64,000 nt of DNA from an uncultured Christensenella sp. (GCA_910584635.1 CAJUBA010000002.1:62001-126000), one strand, 5' to 3'; shown: positions 51,374-60,715, counted from the stretch's first letter. Numbers and translations: made by a program. The notes: generated by a model not told the origin, from the sequence alone.

Positions 51374-52905
51374 TATTCTTCTCCTTCAAATCTCTTGGAA
51401 TTTGCTTTTCTGTAAGTCTTTTCAAGACTGTAATATATTTGCTTATAACTTTTGAAAAGTTCGTCGTAAATATACTTGTTTTTGGGATTAGGTCTGTATT
51501 TTTTGCTCTCGACTACAAAAGTCTTGGCGTCGGCAAAACTCTTCAATTCGCCAAGTCCTATAAGCGCGATTATAGCCGCGCCCAAAGCGCCCGCGTTTCG
51601 GGGATTTTGAACTATTGCGAATTCGCTTCCCGTAATATCGGCTATAATCTGCATCCAAGCGTCGTCCAACGCTCCGCCGCCTATTATTCTGAACTGTCTG
51701 CTGTGGAATTTATAATCTCTTCTGAAATTCTCGAGTATCCATCTGAGGTTGTAACCTATTCCCTCGTACAACGCTCTCATAATATGTTCTCTCGTGTGAT
51801 TGGGAGTAACGTTCCAAAGCGTTGCTCTGGTCGTCGTCGACGATACGGGACATCTTTCTCCGAGCATCCACGGAGTGCAAATCAAATGGTCGGAACCTGC
51901 CGGTATGGATTCGATTACCTTGTCCATGTACGCGTAAATGCCGTCGCCCAGTTCCTTTTGCTCGGCAGCGAAAAACTGGTCGCATATCCACTGTATATTG
52001 CTTCCCGCCGCTTCTGTGATTCCGCATATAAGATTCATCTCGGGATCTGCGGACTGTATTGCCGCCGCGCCGTGCTTAAACTTGGTTTTAGTTCTGCTAG
52101 AAGCCGCTACCCACGCCGACGTGCCGAGATAGATATGTATCTCTCCGTCGCCGTTCATACCGCTTCCTATAGCCGCCGCCTGCGTATCGTCGCAACCGCC
52201 GAATACCGCGGTGCCGGGACAAAGTCCCATTTTCTCCGCCGCTTCCTTGGTAAGTCCTTCGCCTATTTTATCCGTGCTGTTGACGAGAGGAGGAAGTTTT
52301 GACATATCGATACCGATAAGTTTCAAAGCGCTCATCCACGTCTTTTTCTTCAAATCGAGTCCGTAACTCGAAGCGCCCGAACGCTCGGCTACCATTTCGC
52401 CCGTACATTTGAATTTCAAAAATCCGTTTACGTCCAAAAAATACTTGGTATTGTTGTATACGTCAGGGCGTTCCTCTTTCAACCACTGAATTTTCGCGAC
52501 GACGTCCTTTCCCATAATAGGCGTACCCGATACCAAAGTGAAAATTCTCTTTCCGCCCACTTTTTTCATAAGCGTTTGAGCCTGCTTTTCCGCTCTGCCG
52601 TCTACCCAGGTAATGTTGGGGTGCAGAACTCTGCCGTTGGCGTCTACCGGAATTATACCCATCGCCTGAGTAGAAAAAACCACGCCTTCGACGTCCTTCG
52701 GATCAATGCCCGTTTCCTCGATTATTGTCTTGGAAGCAAGACAAACAGCGTCCCAATATTCACCCGGGTCCTGTTCGACAAAAGCGGGAGACGGATAGTA
52801 CGTGGGATACGGAACCGCTTTCGATGCGACGATATTGCCGGTAAAGTCTATCAAAACCGCTTTATCGGAACTGGTACCCATGTCGTGCGCCATTATGTAT
52901 TTCAT
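51373..52905 (-). CDS. FGGY-family carbohydrate kinase
   Basis: 510 residues, xylulokinase-like. N-terminal ATPase motif AHDMGTSSDKAVLID, substrate loop GVVFSTQAMGIIPVD, WVDGRAEKQ, the second phosphate motif GCDDTQAAAIGSG, HIYLGTSAWVA, and adenosine-binding RIIGGGALDDAWMQIIADITG are present. It would phosphorylate a sugar or polyol for the two downstream aldolases. Substrate unknown. It lies 155 nt after the aminotransferase gene, with two hairpins between, then overlaps the next gene by 1 nt. Confidence 0.93.
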   Translation of the reverse strand: MKYIMAHDMGTSSDKAVLIDFTGNIVASKAVPYPTYYPSPAFVEQDPGEYWDAVCLASKTIIEETGIDPKDVEGVVFSTQAMGIIPVDANGRVLHPNITWVDGRAEKQAQTLMKKVGGKRIFTLVSGTPIMGKDVVAKIQWLKEERPDVYNNTKYFLDVNGFLKFKCTGEMVAERSGASSYGLDLKKKTWMSALKLIGIDMSKLPPLVNSTDKIGEGLTKEAAEKMGLCPGTAVFGGCDDTQAAAIGSGMNGDGEIHIYLGTSAWVAASSRTKTKFKHGAAAIQSADPEMNLICGITEAAGSNIQWICDQFFAAEQKELGDGIYAYMDKVIESIPAGSDHLICTPWMLGERCPVSSTTTRATLWNVTPNHTREHIMRALYEGIGYNLRWILENFRRDYKFHSRQFRIIGGGALDDAWMQIIADITGSEFAIVQNPRNAGALGAAIIALIGLGELKSFADAKTFVVESKKYRPNPKNKYIYDELFKSYKQIYYSLEKTYRKANSKRFEGEE

Positions 52906-52956
52906 AATAATCCTCTTTATCTTCGCCGAAAGTATCGGCTTGTTTTATTTTCGAAA

Positions 52957-53002
52957 AAACGCGTCTTAGGGCCACATATTCCATGAGTCTTAAAACGCGT
53001 TT
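52957..53002 (-). terminator. intra-operon terminator or attenuator
   Basis: On the minus strand AAACGCGTTTTA pairs with TAAGACGCGTTT (one mismatch) around a 22-nt loop and runs into six T. It lies about 50 nt before the kinase start, so it would reduce transcription of the kinase and aldolases relative to the aminotransferase. Confidence 0.65.
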
Positions 53003-53003
53003 A

Positions 53004-53036
53004 TTGCCGGTTGCGACGTTGAGTCGCAATCGGCAA
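53004..53036 (-). other. strong hairpin after the aminotransferase gene
   Basis: Nearly perfect 14-bp stem (TTGCCGaTTGCGAC on the minus strand, one G-U pair) with a 5-nt loop but no T-run. It may protect the aminotransferase mRNA end or work together with the attenuator next to it. Confidence 0.6.
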
Positions 53037-53060
53037 ATCAGGTTAAACTCGCAATTTATA

Positions 53061-54707
53061 TTACTTCTTGCTCTTAGCCTCTTCGGCTTCTGCCTTAGCA
53101 AGCATCTTTTCAGCCTTTTTGAGTTTCTTGTCGTTGTTGGTGGACTTAGCCTTGTTGATTTTGTATTCCGCTACCTGAACGTCCATGCTTCTGTCTCTCT
53201 TCTGAACAAGTTTGAACACGTCTTCGAATCTGTTGAGCGCTTCGTCGATGATTTCGTCCGTATCAGCCATAGAAGTGTAAAGACGCGAACCTGCGAGAGT
53301 AACGATACCGTTAGCCATATAAGCGGCTCCCATGTGTTCCATAGCCTCTTTTCTTACCATAATCATATCTTTCTTTTTAAGAACTCTCAAAAGCGAACTG
53401 AGAAGGTGTTTGGACGAGAAGTCGTAACTCATCGCGCCTGTACATTCAAGGTGAACGATAGAACCTTGGTTGTACGCAACGTAAGGCAACTTGTAAGTGT
53501 CAATCAAAGATACGAGACCGTCCGTAAGTCTGTTGCCCGCAAGACCCGCTTTTACGCAAGCGTTGGTTTCTTCAATCTTCTTGATTGCGACGTATCCTGC
53601 CATGGAAGAAAGCGGATTTGCCGCCAAAGTACCGCCGCAGTACGCTTTCTTAGCGCCGCCCGCAACGCCTGCCGCAAGAAGGGAAACGTATTCTCTCTTA
53701 CCGCCTACGCCGCCTGCCGCGGGATAACCGCCCGCTACTATCTTACCGAATATCGTAAGGTCGGGTTTTACGTTAAAGAATCCCTGCGCTCCGCCGAGAC
53801 CTACTCTGAATCCCGTAACTACTTCGTCGAATATGAACAGCGCGCCGTATTTATGAGCAAGTTTCAACGCCTCTTCATTATAATTGAGCGATACCGGACG
53901 GGTACCCGATTCGGGTCCTACCGGCTCTACGATAACCGCAGCCGTGCCGCCCTTTCTCTTATTTGCTTTGAGGTAATCTTCGAGCATTTGGAGATTGTTG
54001 GGCATAACTTCGTCAACAACGCTGAATATCGTGTTGGGTATACCGAAAGATTCGAGATACTGCCTTGTTCCCGGAACTTTAAGTCCGTATACCATCTGAT
54101 CCGACCAGCCGTGATAAGCGCCGCCGATCTTTATGATTCTCTTGTTTTTAGTTTGACATCTCGCGATACGCAAAGCCGCCATTACGGATTCCGTACCCGA
54201 ACCCAACATTCTGAACATTTCCACGTTGGGCATGTGTTTGTTGATTTCTTTTGCGATAAGAAGTTCCGCTTCGTGGAAAAGTCCCGTTACAGGTCCGCAT
54301 TCCTTGATAAGTTTGATTGCTTCGTCCTGTACGTCCTGATAGTTGCTTCCCAAAATAGTCGGACCGCCCGCTTGCAAGAAGTCGATGTACTTGTTGCCGT
54401 CGAGGTCTTCGAGATAAGCGCCTTCCGCCTTTACCATACACATCGGGAAGGGCTTGTTAAACGCCAGGTTGTGCTGAACGCCGCCCGGTATATACTTCTT
54501 CGCTTCGGTGGTAATTTCTTTTGATTTAGCGCATTTTACGTCGTAATAATCTTCGCAGATGCTTTTGTATGTTTCTTTCGGAACGGAATAAATATTTTCG
54601 TCCGTAAGTTGTTTAAGACTTTCGTTAATTTCTTTTGCGCTTGGCCAACGTGTAATACCGTAGCCTGCTTCCGCCTTGCCGGGCAGTTCTTTGTAAGTTA
54701 CTTTCAT
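53061..54707 (-). CDS. class III PLP aminotransferase, glutamate-1-semialdehyde-aminomutase-like
   Basis: 548 residues, longer than the usual 430: about 75 extra at the N-terminus and a 50-residue Lys/Glu/Ala-rich helix at the C-terminus. The PLP core is clear: KIGGAYHGWSDQMVYG, VIVEPVGPESGTRP, LFIFDEVVTGFR and the Schiff-base lysine in TIFGKIVAGGYPAAGGVGG. AAGGAGG precedes the ATG. The neighbouring kinase and aldolases suggest that it acts on a sugar or amino acid aldehyde rather than in heme synthesis (no hem gene nearby). The substrate is not determined. First gene of the operon. Confidence 0.88.
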   Translation of the reverse strand: MKVTYKELPGKAEAGYGITRWPSAKEINESLKQLTDENIYSVPKETYKSICEDYYDVKCAKSKEITTEAKKYIPGGVQHNLAFNKPFPMCMVKAEGAYLEDLDGNKYIDFLQAGGPTILGSNYQDVQDEAIKLIKECGPVTGLFHEAELLIAKEINKHMPNVEMFRMLGSGTESVMAALRIARCQTKNKRIIKIGGAYHGWSDQMVYGLKVPGTRQYLESFGIPNTIFSVVDEVMPNNLQMLEDYLKANKRKGGTAAVIVEPVGPESGTRPVSLNYNEEALKLAHKYGALFIFDEVVTGFRVGLGGAQGFFNVKPDLTIFGKIVAGGYPAAGGVGGKREYVSLLAAGVAGGAKKAYCGGTLAANPLSSMAGYVAIKKIEETNACVKAGLAGNRLTDGLVSLIDTYKLPYVAYNQGSIVHLECTGAMSYDFSSKHLLSSLLRVLKKKDMIMVRKEAMEHMGAAYMANGIVTLAGSRLYTSMADTDEIIDEALNRFEDVFKLVQKRDRSMDVQVAEYKINKAKSTNNDKKLKKAEKMLAKAEAEEAKSKK

Positions 54708-54919
54708 ATTTTGCCTCCTTAATACTCTAACTTTAACGTCGTAAAGTTTAACATCTAAATTTTACCATACTTAATTGATTATTGTCAATAATCTTTTTTC
54801 GCATACGCCTCATATTTTATATAGAATTTACCAAACAATCTATTATTTTAATTGACACTGGTCAAGAAAAAATACAATAATTTACAAACTCAGTTTTTTT
54901 GTGAATTAAAAGGTTTTTG

Positions 54920-54949
54920 TTGTAATTGCTCCCGAATATATGTTATAAT
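54920..54949 (+). promoter_or_regulatory. promoter of the membrane M28 peptidase gene
   Basis: -35 TTGTAA (54920-54925), an 18-bp spacer and extended -10 TGtTATAAT (hexamer 54944-54949). A GGGG ribosome site lies before the ATG at 54979. Confidence 0.65.
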
Positions 54950-54978
54950 GGACACAATATACGAAAAGGGGTTTATTC

Positions 54979-56277
54979 ATGGAAAATACCGAATACAAAA
55001 ACGGCAAGAAAATCTACGACCTCGTAAAAGAAGTCATAGACGTTACCGGTCCGAGATTACCGGGTAGCGAAGAAGAAAAGACGGGCGCAAAAATCATCGC
55101 CGATCAAATGCAAAGAGAACTGAACGTCGCCCCCAAAACCGAAAAGTTCAAGACTCCGCGCCACGCCTGCATCAGCGCTATACCGTGGCTGGGATGGGCA
55201 AGTTTCGCTTGCTTCTGCCTATTCTATCTTTCTCCGATAGCAAGTCTTGTAGGCACTTTGTTTTTACTCTTCTTTGCGCTGACTCACATCTTCTATTACA
55301 GTCATCTTCTCGATCCTCTTTTCAAAAAAGACGAATCGCAAAACGTATACGCGGTAATACCGCCCAAATCGGGCAACGCCAAATACAATATTATGCTGAG
55401 CGCGCATATTGACAGCAGTTGGTGCTGGTTGCACTCGCTCAACAATCCCAACACTATGATAATAAAGACGGCGATTGGCGTAGTCAGCGTTATCATACTT
55501 ATGGGCATTTCAATCATAACTTTGATATTGCAAGCAAAAGCGGGACTTTCCGTTTCGTTTATGTCGCTCAAAGACGTATTCGCAAATCTTTCCGGCGCCG
55601 ACAAAAGCGGAATAAATATCGCGGTGTTGACGTTCTACTGTCTGCCCCTTCTCTGCTTGCCGGGATTCTATTTCCTCACGCAGTATATGTCGTATAGCAA
55701 AGAAAAAGCCGCTCCCGGCGCAATGGATAACCTTAGCGGCGTCGCTACTGCGATAGAAGTCGCGAAGTATTACGCGGAAAGCGACGGCGACGTAGCGAAA
55801 GACGCGCAGTTTATCGTAGTCGGAACGGGCGCGGAAGAAAGCGGTCTTATAGGAGCGCTCGACTTTGTAAAACAGCATAAGAACGATAAAACTTTGCTCA
55901 ACGACGATACTTACGTTTTGAACCTCGATTCGTTCAGAGATATGGATAACTTCAACGTAGTATGCAAAGATACCTTGCAATTCGTACCTTTCGACAAGGA
56001 ACTTATCGCGCTTTCCAAACAAGCGATAGACAATTGCAATATCCAATCGCATCTAATTGAAAATCCGGTAGGCGGAAGCGATTCCACCGCGTTTGCGAGA
56101 GCGGGATTCAAAACCGTTACCATAAACGCTCAAGACCCCCGTCCGACGGATTACTACCACACGACCAAAGACGGTCTTGACAACCTCAGAATCGACACGC
56201 TCGAAAAAGGATACGAAGTGGTAAAAGAACTCATAAGGCTTATCGACGAAAAGTACGTCGACAAAAAAGAAAACTGA
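54979..56277 (+). CDS. integral-membrane M28 metallopeptidase
   Basis: 432 residues. The catalytic residues are all present: His143-x-Asp145 (SAHIDSS), Asp250 (AMDNLSG), Glu286-Glu287 (GAEESGLIGA), Asp in LNLDSF, and the final His in YYHTTKDGLDN. Four membrane helices are unusual: two at about 68-108 before the HxD motif, and two at about 161-185 and 212-236 inserted between HxD and the bridging Asp. The active site would be held next to the membrane, perhaps for lipopeptides or membrane-protein tails. No signal peptide. Monocistronic with its own terminator. Confidence 0.88.
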   Translation: MENTEYKNGKKIYDLVKEVIDVTGPRLPGSEEEKTGAKIIADQMQRELNVAPKTEKFKTPRHACISAIPWLGWASFACFCLFYLSPIASLVGTLFLLFFALTHIFYYSHLLDPLFKKDESQNVYAVIPPKSGNAKYNIMLSAHIDSSWCWLHSLNNPNTMIIKTAIGVVSVIILMGISIITLILQAKAGLSVSFMSLKDVFANLSGADKSGINIAVLTFYCLPLLCLPGFYFLTQYMSYSKEKAAPGAMDNLSGVATAIEVAKYYAESDGDVAKDAQFIVVGTGAEESGLIGALDFVKQHKNDKTLLNDDTYVLNLDSFRDMDNFNVVCKDTLQFVPFDKELIALSKQAIDNCNIQSHLIENPVGGSDSTAFARAGFKTVTINAQDPRPTDYYHTTKDGLDNLRIDTLEKGYEVVKELIRLIDEKYVDKKEN

Positions 56278-56294
56278 TTATAAAGTTAAACTTT

Positions 56295-56317
56295 CGAGCG
56301 GGCGCAATGCCCGCTCG
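56295..56317 (+). terminator. terminator of the membrane M28 peptidase gene
   Basis: Perfect 9-bp stem CGAGCGGGC/GCCCGCTCG, 5-nt loop, then TTTTTATTT. Confidence 0.92.
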
Positions 56318-56344
56318 TTTTTATTTGCGAATATATTCGTACTT

Positions 56345-56575
56345 ATTGTTACGGATTATTTATTACATTAGATATTTCGACTACGCTTACGCTTCGCTCA
56401 ATATGACGGATAAAAAGGCATTTCTCACTACTCTCAATATGACGGGAGAGTTAACAAAGTCCGTCTTCTCTCCCGTCATTCTGAGCGTAGTCGAAGAATC
56501 TAGTCTAAATAAAAAATCCGTATAAATAAAGTCCGAACGAAATCGGAGCGGAGTGTAGATTTCGCGTTTGGTCGG
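56345..56575. mobile_element. truncated copy of the MITE-like repeat
   Basis: 56474-56575 is an inverted full arm (CGTCATTCTGAGCGTAG... to ...CGCGTTTGGTCGG), and 56370-56410 is an inner piece in forward orientation; the outer left end is missing. The right end, GGTCGG, directly touches the stop codon of the LRR gene (56576). Confidence 0.65.
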
Positions 56576-58216
56576 TTATTTATTATATCCCCATACCACG
56601 GGTCTATTGCTAGAGTTCCAATAATTACTCCATCCGCTCGGCAGACTTGCCGCTTCACAATATATTGTTAAACTGCTACAACTTGAGAATGCATTAGAGC
56701 CTATGCTAGTTACACTGCTCGGTATCTCTATGCGTGTCAAACCGCTACAATATCTAAATGCATAGTCTCCGATACTCGTTACGCCGCTCGGTATCTCTAT
56801 GCGTGTTAAACTGTTACAGTTATAGAATGCATAGGAGTCTATGCTTGTTACGTAATTAGGTATTACACTATTTTTACAACCTAATATCAAAGTGTTTGTT
56901 TCTTTTTCAATGATACAATTACCGTCACTCTTATAACATGCATTATTAGCGTCTACGGTTATGCTTATCAAACTACTACATCCTGAGAATGCCCCTTCGC
57001 CTATGCTCGTTACTCCGCTCTGGATCTCTATGCGTGTCAAACTGCTGCAACCTGAAAATTGATATTTTCCTATGCTAGTCACGCCGTTAGGCAAAACGAT
57101 ACTCTTAATATCTTTATCTCCGGTAAATACGTTTCCTATGGATACCACTTCTTTGCCGTCTATTGCATTAGGTATTACTACGTCTACGCTATTTCCTTTA
57201 TAATTCATCAAATATACTTTATCATTTTGTACAACATAATTATAATTATCATCCGTTTGGATTTTCAAATTCCAAATTGTGTTTTCGCTACCAAATTTTA
57301 GATAATTTTCGTCTCTAATCTCAAAGTCCACGCTTTCTATTCCAAGTTTATTGTAATATGGTGTTACAACCATGATACTATGTAAAGAAATTTCTTTCTC
57401 GTTTACAGAAACTCTAATTGCATTTGAGACAGGACAAAGAGCTATACCAAAATAAGGGGTAGGTTGAAGTTTTTGTGTGTAATACTGAGAACTATTGTTT
57501 GTTAACTTATGATCTTCTAGAGTGTTGTTTAGGAATTTATAAGCATTTTCTGCATTTGCTGAGTATTCGTTTTCTGTTTGAGGAATCACAAATATTTCAG
57601 AAATTGCTGTGTTTTGGTAAGTTAGTTTAGCATATTCAGAAGGATCTTCATTTTTTTCGATAAATTCAAAGAATTTCGAGATGTTAATAACCGCATCAGT
57701 TGAAACAGTATAGATTTTATTTTCACCATTTCGTGAAGTGTTGTAAAGTGCGGTCATGCGATTCCCCTCTAATGTATAACCAATAGTTTCAGTATTTTCT
57801 GCGGTTGCTTTAATACCTATTCCTATAACAATCTCTTCTTTATAAGTCTCATCAAGATAATCGGTCAGGATTTTCTTTTGTTTGTCGGTCATTTCGGCGA
57901 TTGTGGAAGGATATTTTACTTCAGGCTTTTCTTCTCCGATATCCGAGTTATTGCCGCCGTTTTCTATTTCGTCCGTATCAGAATCTCCGCTACCTATATT
58001 TCCTGAGCCTGTATCGCCGCTCGGAAATGAAGGATTTTGCGTTTGGTCATCGCTATCTCCCATTTGATTATCTCCGCTAAAGATTTGATTGCCGTTTTGC
58101 CCATTATCTCCGCTAGGACTTCCTTGATTTTGAGTCGGCGCGCAAGCAACGCCTACGCACAAAATTACCGCTAAAATCAATATGACTGTTAATGCAAATA
58201 AATACTTTCTATTCAT
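56576..58216 (-). CDS. BspA-type leucine-rich-repeat lipoprotein
   Basis: 546 residues. Lipoprotein signal with lipobox GVAC (Cys25), a low-complexity Gly/Asp/Asn/Ser spacer (26-95), a folded domain of about 230 residues without recognised family, and five or six LRR_5 repeats at about 345-530 with the pattern SLTRIEIPSGVTSIGDYAFxxCS. The C-terminus (SGWSNYWNSSNRPVVWGYNK) is complete. Such proteins bind host or bacterial surface partners. The repeats are nearly identical at DNA level (for example 56715-56770 and 56775-56830), so they could recombine. The gene lies between two oppositely oriented MITE-like arms. Confidence 0.86.
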   Translation of the reverse strand: MNRKYLFALTVILILAVILCVGVACAPTQNQGSPSGDNGQNGNQIFSGDNQMGDSDDQTQNPSFPSGDTGSGNIGSGDSDTDEIENGGNNSDIGEEKPEVKYPSTIAEMTDKQKKILTDYLDETYKEEIVIGIGIKATAENTETIGYTLEGNRMTALYNTSRNGENKIYTVSTDAVINISKFFEFIEKNEDPSEYAKLTYQNTAISEIFVIPQTENEYSANAENAYKFLNNTLEDHKLTNNSSQYYTQKLQPTPYFGIALCPVSNAIRVSVNEKEISLHSIMVVTPYYNKLGIESVDFEIRDENYLKFGSENTIWNLKIQTDDNYNYVVQNDKVYLMNYKGNSVDVVIPNAIDGKEVVSIGNVFTGDKDIKSIVLPNGVTSIGKYQFSGCSSLTRIEIQSGVTSIGEGAFSGCSSLISITVDANNACYKSDGNCIIEKETNTLILGCKNSVIPNYVTSIDSYAFYNCNSLTRIEIPSGVTSIGDYAFRYCSGLTRIEIPSSVTSIGSNAFSSCSSLTIYCEAASLPSGWSNYWNSSNRPVVWGYNK

Positions 58217-58593
58217 ACTATACTCCTTAAGCCGTATGATCTATGTACATTTTCTATTAAAATTATTAGAAGTATTTTGTCTATTATTTATAGGTTGCTT
58301 ATAATAAATATATTCCATATAATTACTAGATAAGATAAATGCTTGATATGCGTTGTAGCGAAAAATACGCGGAATTATATATAAATAGACAAATATGTTC
58401 TAAAATAGTATTGTTTAGACAAAATTTAGCTATTTTTCGGACTTAAATAAGCATAAGCGGATTTTGCTTTATTACGCTCATAGTTTTTGTTAAAAAATAT
58501 GGCGCTAAGAAAGCAAATCCGCTTGCGCTAAACCAACACTAACTTACTTATTTTTTATAATGTTTAGATTTCTCCACTTCGCTTACGCTTTAC

Positions 58594-58780
58594 CCGACCA
58601 AACGCGAAATCTATACTACGCTCCGATTTCGGTCGGACTTAATTTTATACTGTTTTATATTAGACTAGATATTTCGACTTCGCTTCGCTACGCTCAATAT
58701 GACGGGTAAGAAAGCATTTCTCTGTACTCTCAATATGACGGGAGAGAAAGCCTTTCCCCGTACTCTCAATATACCTATAA
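58594..58780. mobile_element. partial copy of the MITE-like repeat, upstream of the LRR gene
   Basis: 58594-58706 runs from CCGACCAAACGCGAAATCT through GGTCGGACTT to CGCTCAATATGACGGG; a repeated inner piece continues to about 58780. It is the inverted counterpart of 56474-56575. The rest of the gene-free 58217-58890 is AT-rich and holds the lysA promoter; I recognise no gene. Confidence 0.6.
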
Positions 58781-58829
58781 ATGCTTTACGCTATATTACT
58801 TATATGGCGAATTCCGCCCGCTTAAATAT

Positions 58830-58858
58830 TTGACAAGGTCTTTTATAAGTTATATACT
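58830..58858 (+). promoter_or_regulatory. lysA promoter
   Basis: Consensus -35 TTGACA (58830-58835), a 17-bp spacer and -10 TATACT (58853-58858), 32 nt before the ATG. Confidence 0.85.
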
Positions 58859-58890
58859 TTTAATATCAATACGTTCGGAGAACAAAATCA

Positions 58891-60147
58891 ATGAAAAAAG
58901 TACCGTTTGTAACAAAAGAAAAGATTGAAGAAATCACAAAAAAATACCCCACTCCCTTCCACATCTACGACGAAAAAGGCATAAGAGAAAATGCAAGACT
59001 GCTCAAAAAGGCTTTTGCTTGGAATAAAGGATTTAAGGAATACTTTGCGGTAAAAGCAACTCCCAACCCGTATATTTTACAGATTCTCAAAGAAGAGGGC
59101 GCGGGCGCGGACTGTTCTTCGCTGACAGAACTCATGATGAGCGACAAAGTCGGCTTCAAAGGCAATGAAATAATGTTTTCGTCAAACGTTACTCCAAAAG
59201 AGGATTTCGCTCTCGCGGCAAAGTTGGGCGCTATAATAAATTTCGACGATCTCACGCATATTGACTACTACAAAGAAATCGCTCCTTTCCAAGAAACCAT
59301 GTGTTGCAGATACAATCCGGGCGGAGATTTCACTCTCAACAACGAAATAATGGACACGCCGAAAGACGCTAAATACGGCATGACCAAAGAACAGATAAAA
59401 ATCGCTTACGCAAAACTAAGAGATTACGGCGTAAAGAGATTCGGCATACACGCGTTTTTGGCAAGCAATACCGTAGGCGTGGGATATTACCCTACTTTGG
59501 CTAAGATACTTTTCGAACTTGCGGTGGAAATCAAAAACGAACTGGGAATTTCCATTTCTTTCATAAACCTTTCGGGCGGCGTGGGCGTTCAGTACCGTCC
59601 CGATAAAGAGGGCAACGATATTCTCGCGATTGGCGAAGGTGTGAAAAAGGCGTTTGAAGAAACGCTCGTTCCCAACGGCTTGGGAGACGTGGCTATATTT
59701 ACCGAACTCGGCAGATTTATGCTCGCTCCGTACGGCGCGCTTATAGCCAAAGTAATTCATAAAAAACATATTTGGAAAGAATACGTAGGACTTGACGCTT
59801 GCGCGGCAAATCTTATGCGACCGGCAATCTACGGCGCGTATCATCATATAACGGTACTAGGCAAAGAAAACGAACCGGCTACTTATAAATGCGACGTAAC
59901 GGGCGGACTGTGCGAAAACAACGATAAATTTGCCGTCGACAGAATGTTGCCGCAAATAGAAATCGGAGATTACGTAAATATCCACGACGCGGGCGCGCAC
60001 GGATTTGCTATGGGATACAATTACAACGGAAAACTGCGTTCTGCCGAACTTCTTCTTCAAGAAGACGGCAACGTGAAACTTATAAGACGCGCGGAAACTC
60101 CCGAAGACTACTTCGCTACTCTCGATTTTGACGGGTTGAATAAATAA
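58891..60147 (+). CDS. lysA: diaminopimelate decarboxylase-type PLP enzyme
   Basis: 418 residues of the fold III Orn/DAP/Arg decarboxylase family. The PLP lysine is in YFAVKATPNP; the CSSLTELMMSDKVGF and NLSGGVGVQYRP segments hold the phosphate site; CDVTGGLCENND carries the second-subunit cysteine, and VNIHDAGAHGFAMGYNYNG is the C-terminal active-site part. Best read as meso-diaminopimelate decarboxylase, the last step of lysine synthesis, in keeping with the aspartokinase in this window. The sequence is of the longer, somewhat divergent type, so a related amino acid substrate remains possible. CGGAGA precedes the ATG. Confidence 0.88.
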   Translation: MKKVPFVTKEKIEEITKKYPTPFHIYDEKGIRENARLLKKAFAWNKGFKEYFAVKATPNPYILQILKEEGAGADCSSLTELMMSDKVGFKGNEIMFSSNVTPKEDFALAAKLGAIINFDDLTHIDYYKEIAPFQETMCCRYNPGGDFTLNNEIMDTPKDAKYGMTKEQIKIAYAKLRDYGVKRFGIHAFLASNTVGVGYYPTLAKILFELAVEIKNELGISISFINLSGGVGVQYRPDKEGNDILAIGEGVKKAFEETLVPNGLGDVAIFTELGRFMLAPYGALIAKVIHKKHIWKEYVGLDACAANLMRPAIYGAYHHITVLGKENEPATYKCDVTGGLCENNDKFAVDRMLPQIEIGDYVNIHDAGAHGFAMGYNYNGKLRSAELLLQEDGNVKLIRRAETPEDYFATLDFDGLNK

Positions 60148-60157
60148 AGAGCGCAAA

Positions 60158-60652
60158 ATGAAAAAGACGAAGGAAAACAACGAAGTCGCAGAAAAAGACG
60201 ACGGCAAAAAGAAGATATCCAAACTCAAAGTTCTTTCGATAATCTGGACTCTCCTGTCATTTTGCATTTATATCGCTTTAGACGTAAACAAGATTTACAA
60301 AAACGGTTGGACGCCTGTCAATATAATCGTTACGGTATTTCTCGGATTGCAAATACTGCTGTTCATAGTATTTACCGCTTTGGGCGCTAAATCCAAAGAA
60401 GATGCAAAAATGCAGAAAACTACCCTCAAATGGGTAAAAAAGGCAAAGAAACTTACGCTCAAACTTACCACTTTCATTACTTCCGTACTTATGATAGTCA
60501 ACGTCGAAAAAGTATCGTTTGCCGACGTAGTCGCAGTGATAGTAGCGGTGATCTCATTGCTGCTCGTGCTTTTCTCGGTGTACAGAGCGATAAGAAAACA
60601 AATCAAAAAGAGTAAAAAAGCGCAAGCGAAAAAAGAAGCCAAAGAAAACTAA
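60158..60652 (+). CDS. small membrane protein with charged termini
   Basis: 164 residues. A charged Lys/Glu head (1-22) is followed by two helices (about 26-42 and 50-72), a basic linker, then two more (about 103-120 and 124-143) and a Lys-rich tail. Four membrane spans in all; no known domain. It lies 10 nt after lysA and shares its terminator, so the two are co-transcribed. Its role is unknown. Confidence 0.65.
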   Translation: MKKTKENNEVAEKDDGKKKISKLKVLSIIWTLLSFCIYIALDVNKIYKNGWTPVNIIVTVFLGLQILLFIVFTALGAKSKEDAKMQKTTLKWVKKAKKLTLKLTTFITSVLMIVNVEKVSFADVVAVIVAVISLLLVLFSVYRAIRKQIKKSKKAQAKKEAKEN

Positions 60653-60681
60653 AAATCAATCTATTGAATTAAAACCGAAAT

Positions 60682-60715
60682 AACGTCGCATATTGAGATA
60701 AAAATATGCGGCGTT
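60682..60715 (+). terminator. terminator of the lysA unit
   Basis: 13-bp stem AACGTCGCATATT/AATATGCGGCGTT with one G-U pair, 8-nt loop, short T-run. Confidence 0.8.
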
